From positions 1 to 64,000 of the forward strand of contig JBFWQE010000007.1 of assembly GCA_050249615.1 (NCBI GenBank): 64,000 nt of DNA, given 5' to 3'. Below, in pieces: positions 1-8,446 of the stretch. Made by a program: the position numbers and the translations under genes. Position 1 is the first letter of the stretch. Each line of letters opens with the position of its first letter. Source of the stretch: VFZN01 sp050249615. Lineage in GTDB: Bacteria; Acidobacteriota; Vicinamibacteria; Vicinamibacterales; UBA2999. The notes beneath the pieces are model-generated. The model was not told the origin of the DNA and made no database searches. It saw only the letters and a list, made by a program, of their open reading frames with translations.

Positions 1-279
1 GCGGCCCTGGTGCGCGCCGCGCGCCGCATCCTCCGAAAGGCCGGCGCGCTCAAGACCTACGCGCATCCCATTCGCACGTTCTCGCACGCGCTCGGCACCG
101 TGCGCATGGGCACCGATCCGGCAACGGCGCCGCTCGACGAGTGGGGCGCCTTCCGCGGCCTCGAGAACCTGTACGTCACCGACGCCAGCGCGCTGCCGCG
201 CTCGGGCGGCGTGAACCCCTCGCTCACCATCGCGGCCAACGCCCTGCGCACCGGACGGCGCCTGCTGGAGACGCTCTAG
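1..279 (+). CDS. GMC-family FAD-dependent oxidoreductase, C-terminal fragment (5' end outside window)
   Basis: The reading frame is open from base 1, so only the last 92 residues are present. They contain the GMC_oxred_C signature: an HALGTVRMG motif, the NLYVTDASALP strand and the SGGVNPSLTIAANALR terminal motif. In GMC enzymes the His in the last motif's neighbourhood and a following His/Asn form the active-site pair. Here the second position is Asn. Such enzymes oxidise alcohols or sugars using FAD. The next gene starts one base after the stop, so the two are probably co-transcribed, and sugar or polyol oxidation is plausible. The substrate cannot be named from this fragment. Confidence 0.88.
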   Translation, partial: AALVRAARRILRKAGALKTYAHPIRTFSHALGTVRMGTDPATAPLDEWGAFRGLENLYVTDASALPRSGGVNPSLTIAANALRTGRRLLETL

Positions 280-280
280 C

Positions 281-1231
281 GTGAAGCTCGCCTTTCTCGG
301 CACCGGTCTCGCCACGGCGCTCCACTCGAGGACCATGAAGGCCGTGGCGCCGACGGTGGAGCGCTTGTACGCCAGCCGCGACCAATCGAGAGGCGAGGCC
401 GCGCGCGCGCGCTTCGGGGGCGTGGGGGCCATCACCGGCTACGAAACCGCCCTCGCCCGTCCCGACATCGACGTCGTCCTCATCGCGCTCCCACCGTCGC
501 TGCACCTGGACTGGACGCTGCGCGCGCTCGGGGCCGGCAAGCACGTCATCCTCGAGAAGCCGCCGCTGCTCCGGTCCTCGGACTTCGCCACCGTCGGCGA
601 CGCCGCGCGGCGCGCCAGGCGGCAGGTGATGGTCGCGGAGAACTACTTCTACAAGCCGCTGACCCGTCTGCTCCGCGACACCATCGCCCGCGGCGAGCTC
701 GGTGACCTCCGTTTCATTCAGCTCAACGCACTCAAGCGGCAGGCTACCGGGGACTGGCGGGACGACCCGGCCATGACGGGCCACGGGGCGCTCTTCGAGG
801 GCGGGATCCACTGGATCAGCCTGCTGGCGAGCCTCGGCCTCACCGTCACACGGGTGCAGGCCACGCAGGCCGGCGACCGCGCTGCCCTCGATCGCAGCGT
901 GCAGGTCACGCTGGAGTACGCGGAAGGGCCCGTCGCCACCTTGTCGTACTCATGGGAGCTCGGGGGCCTCGTGAACGGTGTCCGCTGGTCCGCCTGCTAC
1001 GGCACCGCGGGCACGCTGCGCTTCGAGACCAACGGCATCCTCGCCTTCCAGAGCGGACGACGACGCCGGGCCGTGGTGCCCGGGGTGAGGGACCTGGCCG
1101 GCTACCGGGCGATGCTGGCTGACTTTTTCGAGGCAATCCGTCAGAATCGATCCCCGGCCTATGGCCTGGCGCTCGCGGAACGCGACCTGCGCCTCGTCGA
1201 ACTCGCCTATTCGTCACTTCATACCCGCTGA
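281..1231 (+). CDS. Gfo/Idh/MocA-family NAD(P)-dependent oxidoreductase
   Basis: 316 residues from a GTG one base after the preceding stop. The N-terminal Rossmann fold begins LAFLGTGLA, and the family EKP motif occurs as VILEKPPLL near residue 95. A C-terminal alpha/beta domain of the usual length follows. Members oxidise or reduce sugars and inositols, often with a partner GMC oxidoreductase, which is exactly the upstream neighbour here. The substrate is not known. The downstream membrane protein begins 5 bp after the stop, continuing the operon. Confidence 0.9.
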   Translation: MKLAFLGTGLATALHSRTMKAVAPTVERLYASRDQSRGEAARARFGGVGAITGYETALARPDIDVVLIALPPSLHLDWTLRALGAGKHVILEKPPLLRSSDFATVGDAARRARRQVMVAENYFYKPLTRLLRDTIARGELGDLRFIQLNALKRQATGDWRDDPAMTGHGALFEGGIHWISLLASLGLTVTRVQATQAGDRAALDRSVQVTLEYAEGPVATLSYSWELGGLVNGVRWSACYGTAGTLRFETNGILAFQSGRRRRAVVPGVRDLAGYRAMLADFFEAIRQNRSPAYGLALAERDLRLVELAYSSLHTR

Positions 1232-1236
1232 GGCAC

Positions 1237-2076
1237 ATGAATCCATCCGCACTCCTGACCGCCGCGGGCATCGGCACGCTCGCCGGCCTGCACACCGCCA
1301 CCTGGGGCATGTACAAGGACTCCATCCACGAGGGGTTCTTCTGGCCCCGCTACTTCCGCAGCCCCATCGTCGGCATCGTGATGGCGCTCATCGCATACGC
1401 CATCGCCCGGCCGTCGCTCGACTCCGCGGGCTCCATGGTGGCGTTCTTCGGCGTGGTGTACGTCCTCGAGCGGGGCGCCATCGAGCTGTGGAAGACGTTC
1501 CTCCGCAACGAGGACCAGAGCAAGTACTTCATCCCGATGCAATTCGCGGTCTTCGGCAGGGTCGTGGACAGCCAGGCCCGACGGCTCGTCATCGGCGCCG
1601 TCATCACCGCTGCCGTCTGCGGCACGTTCCTGCTGGTGCACTACGCATCGCCGCGCCTGCCGCTGCAGGGATCGGTGCTCCTCGTCTTCGCCATCGCCAG
1701 CATCAGCGGGTGGATCTCGGCGTTCCTCGGCGCCTGGAAGGACGCGCCGGTGGAGGGCTTCGAAACACTGAAGTTCTTCCGGAGCCCGCTCTGGGCGGGG
1801 TTCTGGGGCCTGCTCGTCGCGCACTTCTCCACGAGCATCCTGGTCGTGATGATGGCCGCGCTCGGCTACACCATCTTCACGCTCGAAACCTACAAGACGT
1901 TCTTCTTCCCGTCGAAGCCGCGCGGCAAGTTCGCGGGCAAGCCCATCCTCTACCCCGACATGCTGCGGCGCCGGCAGCCGTTCGTGATTCTCTACGCGGC
2001 GATCTGGATCCTCGTGCTGGCGGGCTTCTACCTGGCGCTCACGGGCCCGAAGCAGGGCCTCATCGCCATCATCTGA
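1237..2076 (+). CDS. Polytopic membrane protein with an internal duplication; function unknown
   Basis: 279 residues with about six to seven hydrophobic segments. I do not recognise the family. The two halves are related: residues 24-43 read GMYKDSIHEGFFWPRYFRSP and residues 165-184 read GAWKDAPVEGFETLKFFRSP, a 141-residue period. Each motif is followed by a hydrophobic helix and then an aromatic/charged loop (LERGAIELWKTF and LETYKTFFFP). The shared pattern KDxxxEGFxxx[KR][FY]FRSP lies just after a membrane helix in both halves, suggesting a pseudo-symmetric pair of cytoplasmic or interfacial loops. It lies in an apparent operon with a GMC/Gfo oxidoreductase pair and a VTT-like protein. Confidence 0.75.
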   Translation: MNPSALLTAAGIGTLAGLHTATWGMYKDSIHEGFFWPRYFRSPIVGIVMALIAYAIARPSLDSAGSMVAFFGVVYVLERGAIELWKTFLRNEDQSKYFIPMQFAVFGRVVDSQARRLVIGAVITAAVCGTFLLVHYASPRLPLQGSVLLVFAIASISGWISAFLGAWKDAPVEGFETLKFFRSPLWAGFWGLLVAHFSTSILVVMMAALGYTIFTLETYKTFFFPSKPRGKFAGKPILYPDMLRRRQPFVILYAAIWILVLAGFYLALTGPKQGLIAII

Positions 2077-2087
2077 AGGGCGTCGCG

Positions 2088-2750
2088 ATGGACGCCGGGG
2101 AAACACGTGGGAGGTATCGCCGGCTCGCGACGACGGTCACCATCACGGCGCTCCTGACGGCGGGGCTGCTGGCGGTCCTCCTGCCCGCGTGGCGCCCGCT
2201 CCTCGGGTATTTTCTCTACGCGATTCCCGCCCACCTGTTGATTTCGGTGCTGGCCAACGAGCCGGCGCTGCTGGCCGCCGCCAAGATGTTCTCCCCGCCC
2301 GCGGTGGCGCTGGCGGGCACCGCCGGGTGCATCGTCGCCATCGTCCTGGACTACGCGCTCATCGGCTGGCTGACGAGCCTCCGGCTCGTGAAGACCGAGC
2401 TGGACGACTCGCGCGGCTTCCGGACGGCGCAGCGCTACTTCGGCAAGGCGCCGTTTGCGCTGATCCTGCTCTCGGCTCTCCTGCCGGTGCCGTTCTACCC
2501 CGTGAAGATCCTCGCGATCACGCACGGCTATCCGCTCCGGCGATTCGTCGGCGCGCTGGTGCTGGGACGCATACCCCGCTTCTACCTGCTGGCGCTCGGT
2601 GGCCAGAAGGTGCAGGCACCGGACACGGCGCTGTTCTCGGCGGGCGTGGCGCTGGCGATCATCGCCGCCTGGGGCCTCTGGCGCACCATCCGCCGGAATC
2701 GCCAGGGCAGAGACGGCGGGCTGAAGCGAAAAGAGAAAAGTGAGAAGTGA
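2088..2750 (+). CDS. VTT/DedA-like integral membrane protein
   Basis: 220 residues from the ATG 11 bp after the previous stop. Four to five hydrophobic segments are visible. The central part has the VTT (SNARE-associated Golgi/DedA) pattern: a re-entrant LLPVPFYPVKILAITHGYP segment followed by the LGRIPRFYLLALGG motif near residues 165-180. DedA/VTT proteins act as lipid scramblases or flippases, for example for undecaprenyl phosphate or phospholipids. This one is somewhat divergent from classical DedA because the acidic-Arg pair is not obvious. It is the last gene before a convergent terminator region. Confidence 0.7.
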   Translation: MDAGETRGRYRRLATTVTITALLTAGLLAVLLPAWRPLLGYFLYAIPAHLLISVLANEPALLAAAKMFSPPAVALAGTAGCIVAIVLDYALIGWLTSLRLVKTELDDSRGFRTAQRYFGKAPFALILLSALLPVPFYPVKILAITHGYPLRRFVGALVLGRIPRFYLLALGGQKVQAPDTALFSAGVALAIIAAWGLWRTIRRNRQGRDGGLKRKEKSEK

Positions 2751-2797
2751 GAAGTTGGAAGTACGAAGCCAGGCTCCGCAGTACGCCGCTGAACGAA

Positions 2798-2828
2798 GGG
2801 CCGGGTGAGCGTGCGGCTCACCCGGCCC
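2798..2828. terminator. Stem-loop between convergent genes
   Basis: A perfect 12-bp inverted repeat (gggccgggtgag / ctcacccggccc) with a 7-nt loop lies between the VTT gene (+) and the radical SAM gene (-). Only a weak T-rich stretch follows it on the + strand. It is probably a terminator usable in either direction. Confidence 0.55.
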
Positions 2829-2846
2829 TGTTAATTCGCCGTGGCG

Positions 2847-2865
2847 CGGGAACCGGCGGTTCCCG
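2847..2865 (-). terminator. Hairpin directly after the radical SAM stop codon
   Basis: An 8-bp perfect stem (cgggaacc / ggttcccg) with a 3-nt loop starts about 6 nt after the end of the radical SAM gene on the minus strand. No T-tract follows, so it may act as an RNA 3'-end stabiliser or a weak terminator. Confidence 0.4.
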
Positions 2866-2871
2866 TGTCTG

Positions 2872-4938
<2,067 letters not shown>

Positions 4939-5017
4939 AGGCCTCCCCCGGCTGCGGGCGGGCTCATCGTGCCGCCGGGCCGGATCTCCAGCCACTGGCT
5001 GGGGTTGTGGACCGGCA

Positions 5018-5023
5018 GTATAA
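5018..5023 (-). promoter_or_regulatory. Candidate -10 (TATACT) of the radical SAM gene
   Basis: TATACT on the minus strand, about 80 nt upstream of the ATG. No convincing -35 is visible. Confidence 0.3.
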
Positions 5024-5149
5024 CCGCTGGGCCTGCACAGGACCTCTCAGGATGTCCCGAACGGGCAGAATCGGGGGGCGAACTGGACCGCAGGGAGGCA
5101 GAATGGCCGCAGCAAGCTCATCCGTTCCAGCCACGGGCGGGAGCTCCCG

Positions 5150-5155
5150 TACAAT
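5150..5155 (+). promoter_or_regulatory. -10 hexamer (TACAAT) of the PLD/cardiolipin synthase gene, leaderless arrangement
   Basis: TACAAT (5 of 6 consensus) ends 6 nt before the GTG start, and there is no Shine-Dalgarno. Transcription would begin at or near the start codon. The same layout recurs at other transcription-unit starts in this window. Confidence 0.5.
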
Positions 5156-5161
5156 GCCGCC

Positions 5162-6646
5162 GTGTCCAGCACGCTCCGGCTGCTTGCGAACCAGGCCTTC
5201 TCGCGGACGGCCGGCGCGCCCCTGGTCGCCGGCAACCGTGTCCGGCTGCTCCGGGATGCTCGCGAGAACTACCCCGCCTGGCTCGACGCCATCGCCAGCG
5301 CCCGGAGGTGGATTCACTTCGAGAGCTACATCCTCTACAGCGACCGCGCCGGGCGCATGTTCGCCGAGGCCCTCGCCGAACGGGCCCGCGCCGGGGTCAG
5401 GGTCCGCGTGCTCTGCGACTGGCTCGGCAGCCTCAACAAGACGTCCCGGGCCTACTGGCGGGGCCTCCAGGCCGCCGGCATCGATGCCCGCCTCTTCAAT
5501 CCCCTGAGACTCGCCGCACCGCTGGCCGCCCTCTCGCGCGATCACCGGAAGATGATTGCCATCGACGGCCACACCGCGTTCGTGGCCGGGCTGTGCGTGG
5601 GCGACCAGTGGCTCGGCGACCCCGGCCGCGACATCGAGCCCTGGCGCGACACGGGCGTAGGCATCGAGGGGCCCGCCGTGGCCGACATCGAAGCCGCGTT
5701 TGCCGACGCGTGGGCCCATGCCGGCCCGCCCCTGCCAGGCGAGGAACGGCAGGTCGTGCCGGCGCCGCCGGCCGGCGATGTCGCCCTGCGGGTGGTGGCG
5801 TCGATGCCGTCGATGGGCGGCGTCCTGCGCCTGGATCAGCTCGTCGCCGCCGTCGCCCGGCATCGGCTGTGGGTGAGCGATGCCTACTTCGTCGGTGGCC
5901 CGCTGTACGTCGAAGCGCTCCTCGGCGCGGCGCGCGACGGCGTGGACGTCCGCCTGCTGGTTCCGGGAAGCGGCACCGACCTCGCCGCGGTGCAGAAACT
6001 CACCCGCGCCGGATACCGGGTCCTGCTCGAAGGCGGCGTCCGCGTCTTCGAATGGAACGGGACAATGATGCACGCCAAGACGGCCGTGGCCGACGGCCGC
6101 TGGGCGCGCGTCGGGTCCACGAACCTCAATCTCCAGAGCTGGCTCGGCAACTGGGAGCTCGACGTGGCCGTCGAGGACGACCGGTTCGGCGCGGAGATGG
6201 AGGCCATGTACGAGGCGGACCTCGCCAACACGACCGAAATCGTCCTGAGCCACCGCCGCGTGCGCCCCACGAGAGCCGAGGCACGGGGCCGCAAGCGCCC
6301 GCGATCTGGCGGCAGCACGTCCCGGGCCGCGGCTGGCGCCCTCCGCATCGGTAACACCTTCGGTGCGGTCCTGACGGCCAAGCGCCCCGTAGGCCCGGCC
6401 GAGGCCGTCATGCTGCTCTACGGCGCCGGCCTCGCCCTGGGTGTTGCGGCCCTGGCCCTGGTCGTCCCCGCCCTGGTCGCCATTCCGCTGGGCCTGTTCG
6501 TCGCGTGGCTGGGACTCTCGTGGGGCTGGCAGTCATGGACACTCTTCCGGGCACGCCGACACGAGCCCCAGGGGAGCGCGACCACCGGCGAAGGGACCAC
6601 AGGAGGCAGCGGGGAGGCTGGCCTCGTGGACCGCGTGAAGGACTGA
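5162..6646 (+). CDS. Phospholipase D-family protein, cardiolipin-synthase-like
   Basis: 494 residues from GTG at 5162. Two PLD/HKD motifs are present. The first is HRKMIAIDGHTAFVAG near residue 135 and the second is HAKTAVADGRWARVGSTN near residue 305. Together they form the two-His active site of cardiolipin synthases, which join phosphatidylglycerol units, usually in the membrane. Unlike ClsA, which has N-terminal membrane helices, the hydrophobic segments here (about residues 415-465) are C-terminal, after a basic linker. The gene diverges from the Tes-like radical SAM gene, supporting a membrane-lipid neighbourhood. An alternative function as another PLD-type phosphodiesterase cannot be excluded. 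Confidence 0.85.
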   Translation: MSSTLRLLANQAFSRTAGAPLVAGNRVRLLRDARENYPAWLDAIASARRWIHFESYILYSDRAGRMFAEALAERARAGVRVRVLCDWLGSLNKTSRAYWRGLQAAGIDARLFNPLRLAAPLAALSRDHRKMIAIDGHTAFVAGLCVGDQWLGDPGRDIEPWRDTGVGIEGPAVADIEAAFADAWAHAGPPLPGEERQVVPAPPAGDVALRVVASMPSMGGVLRLDQLVAAVARHRLWVSDAYFVGGPLYVEALLGAARDGVDVRLLVPGSGTDLAAVQKLTRAGYRVLLEGGVRVFEWNGTMMHAKTAVADGRWARVGSTNLNLQSWLGNWELDVAVEDDRFGAEMEAMYEADLANTTEIVLSHRRVRPTRAEARGRKRPRSGGSTSRAAAGALRIGNTFGAVLTAKRPVGPAEAVMLLYGAGLALGVAALALVVPALVAIPLGLFVAWLGLSWGWQSWTLFRARRHEPQGSATTGEGTTGGSGEAGLVDRVKD

Positions 6647-6652
6647 TATACT
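6647..6652 (+). promoter_or_regulatory. Candidate -10 (TATACT) for rpmE
   Basis: TATACT directly after the cls-like stop codon gives a leader of about 85 nt before rpmE. The -35 is weak. The call rests on the hexamer and its intergenic position only. Confidence 0.3.
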
Positions 6653-6745
6653 GGGGTGTTCTCACCAGCCGCCGGTAAGTGGATGAGGAGGCGCGGGAGG
6701 CACCTGCGGACCCGTCCCGGATCCGGCACCGAAGGGATTGACGAC

Positions 6746-7015
6746 ATGAAGCCTGGCATCCACCCCGAGTACCACGAGGTCACCGTTCACTGCGCCTGCG
6801 GCGCGGAATGGAAGACCCGCTCCACGAAGAAGGACCTGCACCTCGAGATCTGCAACAACTGTCACCCGTTCTTCACGGGCCGGCAGAAGCTGATCGACAC
6901 CGAGGGCCGCGTGGACCGCTTCACCAAGAAGTTCGGCGCCCAGACCGTGGAGGCGCGCAAGGCCGCGGCGAAGGAAGCCAAGGCAAAGAAGGCGTCCGCG
7001 CGGAAGGCCAACTAG
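6746..7015 (+). CDS. rpmE: 50S ribosomal protein L31, zinc-binding type
   Basis: 89 residues. The start MKPGIHPEYH is the canonical L31 N-terminus. Zinc ligands are visible as CAC (Cys16, Cys18) and CNNC (Cys36, Cys39), placing it in the zinc-containing C+ group. The core ends at the VDRFTKKFG region, after which a Lys/Ala-rich tail of about 20 residues extends it beyond the usual 66-70. L31 sits at the central protuberance of the large subunit and bridges to the small subunit. GAAGGG lies about 10 nt upstream of the ATG. Confidence 0.97.
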   Translation: MKPGIHPEYHEVTVHCACGAEWKTRSTKKDLHLEICNNCHPFFTGRQKLIDTEGRVDRFTKKFGAQTVEARKAAAKEAKAKKASARKAN

Positions 7016-7019
7016 CCTG

Positions 7020-8444
7020 CTAGGCGTCGGGGTCCAGCAACAGGCTGGAACTCGACCGTTCCCGTTCCAGCTTTCTCTCGATACGGCGCAGCCGGTGCTC
7101 GGCCTCGTCGCGGCGCCGGCCCGAGGGCTGCTCGACGAGCAGCCGCTCCGCATGCGCCCGCGCGGCCGCCAGGTCGTGCGCGCGATGCTCGTGGAAGATG
7201 GCGAGGGCCTCGCGGGCCTCGCACCTGAGCGCCGCCGGGCAGCGAGGCAGGTCGGCGAGCCGCTGCCACGCCACGGCCGCCTCATGCGTGCGGCCCGCGC
7301 GCCGGCGGCAGTAGGCGAGGCGCCGGAGCGCCTCGCCGGTGGCCTCGGGATCCCGGCCGACCCGGAGCAGCATCTCGACGGCACGCACGTACGCCGCCTC
7401 CGCCTCCTCCAGCCGGCCCGCGCGATCGTAGAGGCGCGCCAGCCCCAGGCACTCGTAGCCGTCGCGCGCCGAGCCCGGTCCGCGATCGACCAGCGTGAGC
7501 GCCCGCGCCATCACCAGGGCCAGCGACACGAGGTCCAGCCGGTTGTGCTCGAGCACGGCCTCGAGCGGCCTCGCGTCGCCATCGCGCACGAACTGGAAGT
7601 AGCGCGACGGGATCTCGAAGCCCGGCACGTCGCCCACTCGATGCACGCCGCCCAGCAGGCGCTCGAGCGTGCCGAGCGAGCAGCTCGCCTCGCCACTGCC
7701 CTCCAGCGTGCCACGCGCGCGCCAGAGCCGGCGCGCCGGGTGCAGCATGTCCACGTGCGGCACGCCTTCCAGTGGAAACGGCACCCGGTGGAAGAGATAC
7801 CGCGTCTCGATGAGCGGCACGTCGAACGATTTGCCGTTGAACGTGACGATCGCGCCGCGCTCGGCCGCCCAGTCGCCGACCTCGGCCAGCAACGCGCGCT
7901 CGTGCTCGTAGCCGGGGAGCAGGAACTGGCGCACCGACACGCCGTCGCGCGAGATGCAGGCGCAGCCGACCAGGAACGCCTGCGTGCCGGCGCCGCCAGC
8001 CAGGCCCGTGGTCTCCAGATCGAGGAACCAGAGTGAGCCGTCGCGGGAGCCGGGCTTGTCCGCCAGAGCCTTGGCAAAGGCCGAAGTCTGAAATCGGGAG
8101 TCGGGCTCGCGACGGGAATGGCTGGCACGCGCCAGCAGCGCGCGGGCGTCGTGCAGATCGAGCAGCGTCGCGACGATGTCCCCAATCGCCACGCGGCCGT
8201 GGCGCTCCGTCGAGCCGTAATGCCGATCGACCGCGATGATGGCGCCCGTCCGGGTCGCCACGACCCGCCCGCCCAGCACCTCCGCAGCGCGCGCCATCGC
8301 GGGCTCGCGCAGGCCGGCCGAACGCGCGGCGGTCGTGTCGGCCGGGACATGAGCGGCCTCGCCCGCAGGCACCATCAGGTCCGGGGAGAGGCGAGGAACC
8401 GCCCCGCCCACGATGCCACGCAGTCGATCGGTGAGGCTGGCCAC
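7020..8444 (-). CDS. Ribonuclease-H-like 3'-5' exonuclease with TPR region (YprB/MrfB-like)
   Basis: 474 residues. The DEDD-type exonuclease core runs from DLETTG (Asp142, Glu144) through NGKSFDVP (Asp208) to HNRLDLVSL (His300, Asp304). A helical TPR-like tail (about 320-465) follows. In Bacillus subtilis the YprA-YprB (MrfA-MrfB) pair repairs mitomycin C damage. The same pair lies here: the helicase gene ends 2 bp upstream of this start. Residues about 108-136, just before DLETTG, look like an in-frame dispersed-repeat insertion (SAFAKALADKPG). The 3' end lies 4 bp from the convergent rpmE stop. Confidence 0.85.
   Translation of the reverse strand: MASLTDRLRGIVGGAVPRLSPDLMVPAGEAAHVPADTTAARSAGLREPAMARAAEVLGGRVVATRTGAIIAVDRHYGSTERHGRVAIGDIVATLLDLHDARALLARASHSRREPDSRFQTSAFAKALADKPGSRDGSLWFLDLETTGLAGGAGTQAFLVGCACISRDGVSVRQFLLPGYEHERALLAEVGDWAAERGAIVTFNGKSFDVPLIETRYLFHRVPFPLEGVPHVDMLHPARRLWRARGTLEGSGEASCSLGTLERLLGGVHRVGDVPGFEIPSRYFQFVRDGDARPLEAVLEHNRLDLVSLALVMARALTLVDRGPGSARDGYECLGLARLYDRAGRLEEAEAAYVRAVEMLLRVGRDPEATGEALRRLAYCRRRAGRTHEAAVAWQRLADLPRCPAALRCEAREALAIFHEHRAHDLAAARAHAERLLVEQPSGRRRDEAEHRLRRIERKLERERSSSSLLLDPDA
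8037..8123 (-). repeat. Putative in-frame dispersed-repeat insertion inside the MrfB-like gene
   Basis: This segment encodes a low-complexity linker (RREPDSRFQTSAFAKALADK) and contains the small palindrome gcctt-ggca-aaggc. Peptides of the FAKALADKP type commonly come from short dispersed repeats in acidobacterial and related genomes. That memory-based resemblance, plus its place between conserved segments, is the basis for the call. Confidence 0.45.
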
Positions 8445-8446
8445 GG

